Source: an uncultured Pigmentiphaga sp. (GTDB lineage Bacteria > Pseudomonadota > Gammaproteobacteria > Burkholderiales > Burkholderiaceae_B). From it: DNA of 28,655 nucleotides. How positions within the stretch are numbered: position 1 is the first letter of the stretch; each line of letters opens with the position of its first letter. The stretch covers positions 1-28,655 of the forward strand of contig CALAGD010000095.1 in assembly GCA_937891425.1 (NCBI GenBank), written 5' to 3'. Made by a program: the position numbers and the translations under genes. The notes below the pieces were generated by a model. That model was not told the DNA's origin, made no database searches, and saw only the letters and a program-made list of their open reading frames with translations. This document shows, in pieces, positions 1 to 6,089 of this stretch.

Positions 1-450
1 GATAACGGCTATACGCCGTATATCGCCGTGGCCGTCGACTCGCGTACGGTCGTTCCGCGCGAATACGTTCGCGACGGGCAGATCACGCTCAACATCGGTA
101 CTCTGGCCACGCACAAACTCGTGCTCGGCAACGAGTTCATCGAGTTCCAGGCGCGGTTTGGTGGGGTCAGTCGCAATATTTCCATTCCGGTGGAAGCGGT
201 CATGGCCATCTATGCCCGCGAAACCGGGCAGGGTATGGCGTTCGAGGTGGTGCCTTCCGCTGAATCGGGCGCTGAGTCTGGCGAGTCTTCAGGTGGGTTT
301 GCTGAAGGCGGTGACGAACCTTCGGATCATCGTCCGTCGCTCAGCGCCGTGCCAGGGTCGCCTGACGCCGATCGTGATCGGCCCGACGATGAACCGCCGC
401 CTTCGTCTCCCGAACCTTCCAGCAGACCTCGCCTGAAAGTTATAAAATAA
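1..450 (+). CDS. sspB: ClpXP specificity-enhancing factor SspB (5' end missing)
   Basis: This is the stringent starvation protein B family, an adaptor that binds ssrA-tagged and other substrates and tethers them to ClpX for degradation by ClpXP in the cytoplasm. The reading frame is open from base 1, and 149 residues are visible. Compared with my memory of E. coli SspB, roughly 20 N-terminal residues lie outside the window. The folded domain covers residues 1 to about 75, with family-like segments such as VPREYVRDGQITLNI, FQARFGGVSR and AIYARE. It is followed by a Ser/Glu/Asp/Pro-rich, probably disordered linker of about 60 residues. The last residues, LKVIK, match the ClpX-binding tail (LRVVK in E. 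coli). sspA would be expected just upstream, outside the window. tRNA-Thr follows 72 bases later. Confidence 0.93.
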   Translation, partial: DNGYTPYIAVAVDSRTVVPREYVRDGQITLNIGTLATHKLVLGNEFIEFQARFGGVSRNISIPVEAVMAIYARETGQGMAFEVVPSAESGAESGESSGGFAEGGDEPSDHRPSLSAVPGSPDADRDRPDDEPPPSSPEPSSRPRLKVIK

Positions 451-522
451 GACGTTTACACGAAGGCGCATGCGGAAGCCGGCAGGCAAGCTGGTGTGTG
501 CCTTTGTCTTGGTGCACGTCGT

Positions 523-598
523 GCCGGTGTAGCTCAGTTGGTAGAGCAGCTCACTTGTAATGAGAAGGTCGAGGGTTCAAGTCCTTTCACCGGCACCA
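523..598 (+). tRNA. tRNA-Thr (anticodon TGT)
   Basis: The 76-base gene folds as a canonical cloverleaf. The acceptor arms GCCGGTG (523-529) and CACCGGC (588-594) pair, the D-stem is GCTC/GAGC, and the anticodon loop CTTGTAA has TGT at 556-558. The T-arm contains GGTTCAAGTCC. The discriminator is A595, and CCA is encoded at 596-598. The sequence closely resembles E. coli tRNA-Thr, including the G-A mismatch at the top of the anticodon stem. It reads ACA codons and wobbles to other ACN codons. It stands alone and is followed within 7 bases by an intrinsic terminator. Confidence 0.97.
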
Positions 599-604
599 TG
601 AATG

Positions 605-635
605 AAAAAAGCCAACCGCAATGGTTGGCTTTTTT
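605..635 (+). terminator. Intrinsic terminator after tRNA-Thr, probably bidirectional
   Basis: The perfect inverted repeat GCCAACC (611-617) / GGTTGGC (623-629) has a 5-base loop. It is flanked by six A on the left (605-610) and six T on the right (630-635), which extends the stem by A-T pairs. This is a textbook rho-independent terminator for the tRNA. Because the A-tract precedes the stem, it can also work on the minus strand for the Bug gene ending at 656. Confidence 0.93.
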
Positions 636-655
636 GCTTTTGGCGGCGGGCCAGC

Positions 656-1624
656 TCATTCCGGCTGGATTCCCGCTCGTCTGGTTACGTCGCGCCAGAC
701 TTCCAGCTCTTTGGCGATGCGCGTACGCAGGGCGTCGGGCCCTTCAAAGAAGGGGTTGAAACCAGCGGCCTTCATCTCATTCTGGAGCTCGGGCGTAGCG
801 AGTGCGCTCTCAAGTGCTTTGGCAACTTTCTCGATGCGCGCGGGATCGGTCCCGTTGGGCACTACTAATCCGTGCCAGGTCGCGTTGCTGAAGCCGGGAA
901 CGGTATCGGCGACGGGAGGCAGGTTGGGCATGTCCGGGTCTGGCGTTGCATCCATGGTTGCCAGCCCGATCAGCTGGCCGGCCTTGACCTGGCTGGCGAC
1001 GCTGGCCGGAGTCGCGATCAGGAAATCAACCTGACCGCCCAGCGTGTCGGTGAGTGCGCCGCTGGCGCCCTTGTAGGGAATATGGGTGAACTTCACATCG
1101 GCCATGGACTGCAGCAGTTCCATGCCCATGTGGTGCGGCGTGCCGATGCCTGGCGTGGCATAAGTAAGGACGCCCGGCCTGGCCTTGGCCTGGACGAGCA
1201 GATCCTTCAGGCTGGTGATGCCGAGCTGGGGCCGCGCCACGATCCAGATCGGCATCTGCAGGTGGGCTGCCACCGGATCAAAATCTTTCTGGATGTCGAA
1301 ACCCACTTCCTTGTACAGATAGGGGTTCATCACTACACCGTTCGAAATGTATCCGATGGTATAGCCATCGGGTTTCGAGTGGGCCACGGAACGCAGGCCG
1401 ACATTGCCTCCCGCGCCGGGGCGATTCTCAACGACGATCGACGCACCGAGCAGTGGAGCAAGGTGTTTGGCGAGCAGGCGTCCGGCGATGTCGTTACCGC
1501 CGCCGGGAGAGAACGGTACGACCAGCCGGATCGGCTGCTCGGGATAATCGGCCCTGACGGTGCCGGCGGCGAACGTTGTGGCAGCAAGCACGACGCCGAG
1601 TTGGAATATGTTTGCAAGACGCAT
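656..1624 (-). CDS. Bug-family periplasmic substrate-binding protein (TTT-type)
   Basis: The 322-aa protein belongs to the Bug/TctC family of extracytoplasmic receptors, which bind carboxylates and other small anionic ligands for tripartite tricarboxylate transporters. A signal peptide is visible at about residues 1-25, ending near VRA-DYP. It is followed by the family hallmark PIRLVVPFSPGGGNDIAGR, and then YATPGIGTPHHMGMEL and HIPYKGASGA, typical of the ligand-binding cleft. Length and architecture are complete. A GGAG ribosome-binding site lies about 10 bases before the ATG. It sits 83 bases downstream of the amidohydrolase gene on the same strand, so the two may be co-transcribed and share a pathway. 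No TctA/TctB membrane genes are nearby, which is common for Bug genes in Burkholderiales. The ligand is unknown. Confidence 0.9.
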   Translation of the reverse strand: MRLANIFQLGVVLAATTFAAGTVRADYPEQPIRLVVPFSPGGGNDIAGRLLAKHLAPLLGASIVVENRPGAGGNVGLRSVAHSKPDGYTIGYISNGVVMNPYLYKEVGFDIQKDFDPVAAHLQMPIWIVARPQLGITSLKDLLVQAKARPGVLTYATPGIGTPHHMGMELLQSMADVKFTHIPYKGASGALTDTLGGQVDFLIATPASVASQVKAGQLIGLATMDATPDPDMPNLPPVADTVPGFSNATWHGLVVPNGTDPARIEKVAKALESALATPELQNEMKAAGFNPFFEGPDALRTRIAKELEVWRDVTRRAGIQPE

Positions 1625-1707
1625 GGCTGTGTGTCTCCAGGTAGGTAATCGATGTACTGGTTCAGGGTCGGGCGTGCGTGCGGAGCCATCGCCGGCTCTT
1701 GGGCATA

Positions 1708-2676
1708 TCAGGCCGTCTGCCGGCGGAAACGCGGGAACAGCGTCTCGGCGCTGCCGCGAGCGATACGATGCAGGTTGTCCGCGGCATCGCCGCGCTGCAG
1801 CAGGGTCGCGCGCAGACTGTCGACCGCAGAGGTCATCGGCTGCGGAGGGCCAAACGGATAGTCTGTTCCGAAGAGAACGTTGTTGAGGCCGGCGATCTCG
1901 GCCATGGCGGCGAAGGTAACCGCGTTTGCCGACAGGGCCGTATCGAAATAGACCTTCGCAAGCTCCGCGCTGATGCCGTTCGGTATGAAGGTCTGCAGGC
2001 GCGGGTTGTTTCGCGTCAGTACTCCGATACGCTCCGCGATGTATGGGAACGCACCGCCCATGTGCGAGAAGATGAACCGGATGCCCGGGAAACGGTGCAG
2101 GCAGCCGGAGAAGATAAGTGAGGCCAGGGCGCGCGCAGTATCGAACGTGAACTCCATTGACGAGGCCGAGAGCCCCTCGATATCGACCCTGTGCTGGGCA
2201 GACGTGGGGTGCACGAACACCACCGCATTGCGGCGGTCGAGTTCTTCGTATAACGGCCAGTAATGCGGGTCACCCAGGTACTTGCCGTTGAAATTGCTCA
2301 ACAGGCAGATACCATCGGCCCGGGCCTGTTCATAGCCGTAACGCACCTCGACCAGGGCGCTGTCGATATCGGTCAACGGAACAGTGGTAAACATGCCGAA
2401 CCGTCCTGAATGACGTACCGTCAGCTCCGCCGCGAAATCATTGCACGCGCGGGCCAGGGGCACGGCGACCGTGGCGTCCTGCACCAGCAGGCCCGGTGAA
2501 CTGATGGAGGTGATTGCGGTGGCGATGCCCGAGGTGTCCATCTGCCGGAGTGCGTCTTCCACACTCCAGCGGGGCAGCCGACCTGAAGAGCCCTGCTTGC
2601 CGATCGCCTCCGCACTTACGGCTTCGACGTACACGTCGGGCAGGATGTGCTGATGAACGTCGATGAATTGCGCCAT
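1708..2676 (-). CDS. Amidohydrolase-family (ACMSD-like) metal-dependent hydrolase/decarboxylase
   Basis: This 322-aa protein is of the amidohydrolase-2 type, a TIM-barrel family that includes ACMSD, gamma-resorcylate decarboxylase and 6-methylsalicylate decarboxylase. Visible landmarks are the N-terminal metal motif in IDVHQH (His-x-His, residues about 7-10), VVFVHPTS in the middle, FSHMGGAFPYIAER, and the C-terminal FGTDYPFGPP carrying the conserved Asp. Start choice: the frame is open to an ATG at 2739, but the ATG at 2676 has AGGGA at 2682-2686 in front of it and begins MAQFIDVHQH, the usual family N-terminus. The gene diverges from a LysR regulator and precedes a Bug gene, which suggests an inducible organic-acid pathway. 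A non-oxidative decarboxylase of an aromatic or muconate-type acid is the best guess; the substrate is not determinable. Confidence 0.85.
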   Translation of the reverse strand: MAQFIDVHQHILPDVYVEAVSAEAIGKQGSSGRLPRWSVEDALRQMDTSGIATAITSISSPGLLVQDATVAVPLARACNDFAAELTVRHSGRFGMFTTVPLTDIDSALVEVRYGYEQARADGICLLSNFNGKYLGDPHYWPLYEELDRRNAVVFVHPTSAQHRVDIEGLSASSMEFTFDTARALASLIFSGCLHRFPGIRFIFSHMGGAFPYIAERIGVLTRNNPRLQTFIPNGISAELAKVYFDTALSANAVTFAAMAEIAGLNNVLFGTDYPFGPPQPMTSAVDSLRATLLQRGDAADNLHRIARGSAETLFPRFRRQTA

Positions 2677-2737
2677 GCTTGTCCCTGAGGAAAACTCCAT
2701 CATGGCACAGTACTTATATAATGAGAAATTGATATTC

Positions 2738-2750
2738 ATTAACTATTAAT
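2738..2750. promoter_or_regulatory. Candidate LysR operator in the divergent intergenic region
   Basis: The perfect inverted repeat ATTAA-CTA-TTAAT lies in an AT-rich island (about 2711-2760) that stands out from the GC-rich surroundings, between the amidohydrolase and LysR starts. It contains a T-N11-A pattern (T2739 to A2751), the generic LysR-type signature. A TATAAT sequence is present on the plus strand at 2717-2722, 39 bases before the lysR start, and could be its -10 element. Confidence 0.45.
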
Positions 2751-2761
2751 AAGTTACACAT

Positions 2762-3661
2762 ATGAAAATCCGCCTGCGCCAGATCGAGGGGTTTCTGGCT
2801 CTCTTCGAAACCCTGTCATTCTCGCGGGCCGCAGAGCGTCTCGGCATGACCCAGGCTGCGTTCTCACAGCTCATCAAGGAGCTGGAAACTGCGCTTGACC
2901 TCACGCTGTTTCACCGAACTACGCGCAGCGTGCAGCTGCTGCCGGCGGCAGAGGCATTGCGTGAACAGCTGGAGAAAGGGATGCTGCACATCGAGGCTGC
3001 ATGTCGCATGGCGCAGGCCATGGCACGCCTTGAGCACGGGCAACTGGCCATTGCGGCCCTGCCGTCGTTGGCGTGTGGGCTGGTGTTGTCGGCACTCTCG
3101 AGGTTTCGCCAGCGCTATCCACGTATCCAGTTGAAACTGTACGAAGACCACAACCGGCAGATTTTGCAGCGGCTTGAGAAGGGCGACGTTGAGATCGCCA
3201 TCGGGTCGCGGGCTCCTGGTACCGAAAGGTTCGATTTCGAGCTACTGTTGCGGGACGAACTGGTATGCGTGCTGCCCGTCGGTCATCACCTGGCCCGGTG
3301 CGAACGCATCGACTGGGCCGAGCTCATCGACGAATCGCTCATCCTGGTGGCCGCCACGTCGCAAACCTATGTGACCGTACGCGAATCGCTTGCCCGGGTG
3401 ACCGACAGGGAGCCTCAGTTCGAAACCCTGAACAGCGTGACCGCGGTCAGCATGGTGCGGGCAGGCCTTGGCGTCACACTGGTGCCTGAGATCAACCTGC
3501 CCGAGCTGAACACTGAAGGCCTCACCTACAGGCCCATGGGTAGCCCGGTACCGGCGCGTGAAGTGGGTATTTTTCAGAGGCGTGTGCCAGGCCTGTCACC
3601 GGCTGCCCGTGCGTTTCGCGAAATCCTGCTTGAGGAGACCGAGATATATCGTGCTCAATAA
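2762..3661 (+). CDS. LysR-type transcriptional regulator
   Basis: The 299-aa protein has a normal LysR length. The winged helix-turn-helix covers residues about 4-62 (RQIEGFLALFETLSFSRAAE, then the recognition segment TQAAFSQLIKELE and LFHRTTRSVQL). The C-terminal half, about 90-295, is the periplasmic-binding-protein-like effector domain, with GDVEIAIGSR and a late GLGVTLVPE segment. No strong Shine-Dalgarno precedes the ATG, but this start gives the standard N-terminus. It is divergent from the amidohydrolase/Bug pair with 85 bases between the starts, the usual arrangement for a regulator controlling its neighbour and itself. The inducer is unknown. Confidence 0.92.
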   Translation: MKIRLRQIEGFLALFETLSFSRAAERLGMTQAAFSQLIKELETALDLTLFHRTTRSVQLLPAAEALREQLEKGMLHIEAACRMAQAMARLEHGQLAIAALPSLACGLVLSALSRFRQRYPRIQLKLYEDHNRQILQRLEKGDVEIAIGSRAPGTERFDFELLLRDELVCVLPVGHHLARCERIDWAELIDESLILVAATSQTYVTVRESLARVTDREPQFETLNSVTAVSMVRAGLGVTLVPEINLPELNTEGLTYRPMGSPVPAREVGIFQRRVPGLSPAARAFREILLEETEIYRAQ

Positions 3662-3664
3662 AAG

Positions 3665-3698
3665 CCTGCCCCGGGAACGGTGTGTCCGCGCGGGCAGG
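3665..3698 (+). terminator. Possible terminator hairpin after lysR
   Basis: The inverted repeat CCTGCCC (3665-3671) / GGGCAGG (3692-3698) begins four bases after the lysR stop. The loop is 20 bases and no T-tract follows, so rho-independent function is uncertain. Confidence 0.3.
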
Positions 3699-3730
3699 TC
3701 ATGCTGATCGTTGCATGTTAGCGCCTTATT

Positions 3731-3763
3731 GCCCCGGACGGCGGGTGTGCGTGTTGCCGGGGC
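3731..3763 (-). terminator. Possible terminator hairpin after the peroxiredoxin gene
   Basis: The inverted repeat GCCCCGG (3731-3737) / CCGGGGC (3757-3763) lies 13 bases beyond the peroxiredoxin stop, in the gap between the convergent lysR and peroxiredoxin genes. There is no clear poly-U run on either strand. Confidence 0.3.
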
Positions 3764-3776
3764 CAGGGCCATTGGC

Positions 3777-4439
3777 TTATTGGCGCTTGCCGGGATCTTT
3801 GGTGAAGCGCAGGTAGGGCAGCTTCACGTCGATCTCGCCGAATTTTTCGCGAGCCTGTTCGTCGTTCAGGCTAAGCGCGACGATGACGTCCTGACCCGGA
3901 GTCCAGTCGGCCGGAGTGGCGATGGGCACGCCGTCGGTAGCCTGTACGGCGTCGAGCGCACGCAGGATCTCGGCGAAGTTGCGGCCGACGGACATCGGGT
4001 AAATCAGCATCAGGCGAATCTTCTTGTCGGGCCCGATGATGTACACGTTGCGTACGGTAGCACTGTGGGCGGGAGTTCGGCCTTCAGGCAGGTAGGCGTC
4101 GGCGGGTAGCATGTTGTAGAGCTTCGAGACCTGCAGCGAGGTGTCGTCGATGATGGGGAACTCGACCTTCGATCCGCCAAAGGCCTCGATGTCGCGGATC
4201 CACTTCTGGTGATCTTCGGCGCTGTCGACCGATACGCCGATCACCTTCGTATTGCGCTTCTTGAATTCCGGGACCAAGCGCGCCACCGCTGCAAATTCGG
4301 TAGTGCACACCGGCGTGAAATCTTTCGGGTGTGAGAAGAGGATGGCATAGCTGTCGCCAATCCAGTCGTGGAACTTGATGGTGCCGGCAGACGATTCCGC
4401 GGTGAAATCGGGCGCAACGTCGTTGATTCGGAGTGACAT
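3777..4439 (-). CDS. 1-Cys peroxiredoxin (Prx6 subfamily)
   Basis: The 220-aa thiol peroxidase reduces H2O2, organic hydroperoxides or peroxynitrite in the cytoplasm. The active-site motif PKDFTPVCTTE is at residues 38-48, with Pro38, Thr42 and peroxidatic Cys45. I see no other cysteine in the protein, so the mechanism must be 1-Cys and rely on an external thiol for recycling. The long C-terminal dimerisation region, with RLMLIYPMSVGRNF and PYLRFTKDP, is the Prx6 pattern and its length fits that group. An AGAGG ribosome-binding site lies 8 bases before the ATG. The gene is transcribed alone. Upstream are a TATAAT -10 (4482-4487, minus) and CACGTG palindromes. No OxyR gene is adjacent. Confidence 0.93.
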   Translation of the reverse strand: MSLRINDVAPDFTAESSAGTIKFHDWIGDSYAILFSHPKDFTPVCTTEFAAVARLVPEFKKRNTKVIGVSVDSAEDHQKWIRDIEAFGGSKVEFPIIDDTSLQVSKLYNMLPADAYLPEGRTPAHSATVRNVYIIGPDKKIRLMLIYPMSVGRNFAEILRALDAVQATDGVPIATPADWTPGQDVIVALSLNDEQAREKFGEIDVKLPYLRFTKDPGKRQ

Positions 4440-4481
4440 GGGTGTACCTCTTCAAAGGTTGGTTGACCGTACTGCGGGACC

Positions 4482-4525
4482 ATTATAGTTATGGGTCGAC
4501 ACGTGTTACCAAATATGACCACGTG
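4482..4525 (-). promoter_or_regulatory. Candidate peroxiredoxin promoter with two CACGTG palindromes
   Basis: Reading the minus strand, TATAAT at 4487-4482 is a perfect -10 element 43 bases before the ATG. No good -35 is present. Instead the palindrome ACACGTGT (4499-4506) occupies that position, and a second CACGTG (4520-4525) follows exactly 20 bases further upstream. A weak -35 plus spaced palindromes suggests a regulated promoter. The regulator is unknown. Confidence 0.4.
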
Positions 4526-4808
4526 CGGGTCAATGCAGCAGACCAGCAGGTGTCATGCTAATCACATGCAGCCCGGATAACAAGGGGTGAGATCCATCCG
4601 TCAGTCATGAACTCATTCTTGTTTCTCATACCAGACTCATAGTAGAGTGTTTCACGGCAATCGGGCTGCATTTCGCTGATGGTGGCGCGGCCCATTGCCC
4701 ATTGTTGCGGGCCTGAATCATGAATTACGAGAAAAGAAGCAGGCCATCATCGCGGCAGGTCTGGTGTGGCCCGGCATTGCAGTACGCCAGGAAAAAGGTT
4801 CATGCTAC

Positions 4809-4815
4809 GGAGGAG
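4809..4815 (+). promoter_or_regulatory. Ribosome-binding site fixing the Bug start at 4823
   Basis: GGAGGAG, 7 bases before the ATG at 4823. The same frame is open back to an ATG at 4766, but that start has no Shine-Dalgarno and would put about 19 residues before the signal peptide. Confidence 0.8.
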
Positions 4816-4822
4816 ACACCGA

Positions 4823-5794
4823 ATGCTCAGCATCAGGAAACTGGCATCTGTTTGTATCGTCGCGTTAATCGGTCTGGGCGGGCCTGCATTGGCGGCTTAC
4901 CCGGAACGGGCAGTCACCCTCATCGTTCCCTTCGCACCGGGAGGGCCGACTGATGCCCTGGCCCGTATCGTTGCAAAATCACTTGAAAGTCAGACGGGCA
5001 AACCCTTTATCGTAGAAAATGTGGCGGGTGCGGGCTCCACCTTGGGAACGGCACGGGTAGCAGCGGCTTCGCCGGATGGCTACACCCTGTTGTGGGGAAG
5101 CTCCAGTGCCATGGTGATCGCGCCCCATCTGTACTCCAACCTGCGGTACGACCCCAAGAAATCGTTTACCCCCATCGCCGGGGTGGGCAGCCTGCCTTAC
5201 GTGCTGATGGTCAACGCGAACTCGCCGTTCAAGACGTACGAGGACCTGGTCGAATATGGCAGGAAGAATCCGGGCAAGCTGAATTACGCTACCCCGGGGG
5301 CAGGTACCTCGTTGCATTTGACGCTTGAGCTCATGGGGGATGCAAGCGGGTTCAAGGCGGTACATGTGCCATTCAAGGGCAGTGCGCCCGCCATGCAGGC
5401 TCTGCTGTCGGGCGACGTCGACTATCTCATCGATGGTCCCGGCATCGCGGCGCCTGTCATTCAGGCGGGGCGCGTACGTCCACTGGCAGTGACAAGCCGG
5501 ACACGCCTGCCTGAACTTCCGGATGTTCCCACGCTGCACGAACTGGGACTGAAAGACTTCGAATCACACGCCTGGTTCGCGGTATTTGGTCCCGCCGGTC
5601 TTCCGCCGGAAATTGCGAAAGACCTTGAAACCAGAATTGCCAATGCGCTGAAAGACCCGGAAGTGATGCAAACGCTGCGCAACACGGGCTTCCTGGCCGA
5701 TGATCCGCGTTCCGAGGTACTGGTCAGGCGGCTCGAAACCGAGTCCGACCGCTGGAAGAAAGTCATCGAGGCGAAGAATATTTCGATCCAGTAA
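4823..5794 (+). CDS. Bug-family periplasmic substrate-binding protein (second copy)
   Basis: The 323-aa tripartite tricarboxylate transporter receptor has a clear signal peptide: a basic start (MLSIRKLA), a hydrophobic core, and cleavage near ALA-AYP around residue 24. The Bug hallmark TLIVPFAPGGPTDALAR follows, then YATPGAGTSLHL and HVPFKGSAPAMQALLSGDVDYLIDG, which form the ligand cleft. It differs widely from the Bug protein at the left end, so the two are not a recent duplication. It reads toward the acyl-CoA synthetase gene 295 bases downstream, which suggests, but does not prove, that the imported acid is activated to a CoA thioester by that enzyme. No TctAB genes are adjacent. Confidence 0.9.
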   Translation: MLSIRKLASVCIVALIGLGGPALAAYPERAVTLIVPFAPGGPTDALARIVAKSLESQTGKPFIVENVAGAGSTLGTARVAAASPDGYTLLWGSSSAMVIAPHLYSNLRYDPKKSFTPIAGVGSLPYVLMVNANSPFKTYEDLVEYGRKNPGKLNYATPGAGTSLHLTLELMGDASGFKAVHVPFKGSAPAMQALLSGDVDYLIDGPGIAAPVIQAGRVRPLAVTSRTRLPELPDVPTLHELGLKDFESHAWFAVFGPAGLPPEIAKDLETRIANALKDPEVMQTLRNTGFLADDPRSEVLVRRLETESDRWKKVIEAKNISIQ

Positions 5795-5796
5795 CA

Positions 5797-5825
5797 GGTT
5801 GCGGTCGTTCAGTCTGGCCGCAATT
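5797..5825 (+). terminator. Weak hairpin after the Bug gene
   Basis: TTGCGG (5799-5804) pairs with CCGCAA (5818-5823), and two G-T wobbles extend the stem. The loop is 13 bases and only two T follow directly. It begins two bases after the stop. It may attenuate transcription into the acyl-CoA synthetase gene, but it is not a strong terminator. Confidence 0.3.
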
Positions 5826-5884
5826 CTGCGCATGGTCACGATACGGCCTGCCCGGGTATGTCAGGCATGTCGCACTGCGCTTCC

Positions 5885-5910
5885 TGATTGTTCAAACAAT
5901 TCATGAATCA
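5885..5910. promoter_or_regulatory. Palindromic operator candidate upstream of the acyl-CoA synthetase gene
   Basis: Two overlapping perfect palindromes occur in a 26-base AT-rich patch: ATTGTT-CA-AACAAT (5887-5900) and ATTCATGAAT (5899-5908). They are framed by TGATT (5885-5889) and AATCA (5906-5910). The surrounding 295-base leader (5795-6089) contains no gene. The TTGT-N4-ACAA core is the sort of site bound by GntR- or TetR-type repressors. No such regulator is in the window, so the binding protein is unknown. Confidence 0.45.
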
Positions 5911-6089
5911 GTATCCTGTCCGGCGCTGCCGTTCGTACGCGCGCATGATCGGAGCATGGTGCCGGATTTTCATATGCCGCAGAGAAATGGCGACCGTGTA
6001 TCGGGCCAACAGAGGCCTCCCGTGCCACGCCGGGTGGCCGGGAAAGCTCGCCGCTGCCAGCGGCTTTCATCGACGAAGAGGTTGAATAC

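Larger units (their letters stand above)
4440..4822. other. 383-base intergenic region between peroxiredoxin and the second Bug gene
   Basis: No credible gene was seen here. The peroxiredoxin-proximal part holds a minus-strand TATAAT at 4482-4487 and two CACGTG palindromes at 4500-4505 and 4520-4525. A perfect 10-base inverted repeat, ATGCAGCCCG (4566-4575) and CGGGCTGCAT (4662-4671), encloses an 86-base segment. The segment 4611-4660 is relatively AT-rich and is the likeliest place for the Bug promoter, but I could not settle on a convincing -35/-10 pair. A strong ribosome-binding site closes the region at 4809-4815. Confidence 0.6.

Noticed and set aside
523..635. tRNA-Thr as a possible integration site for a mobile element
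   Set aside because: No integrase gene, no duplicated tRNA 3' end and no change in gene type are seen downstream. The terminator follows directly, as in an undisturbed locus.
872..1648. A 258-codon open frame on the plus strand opposite the first Bug gene
   Set aside because: It is antisense to a complete Bug protein with a signal peptide and conserved motifs, and its translation has no recognisable domain.
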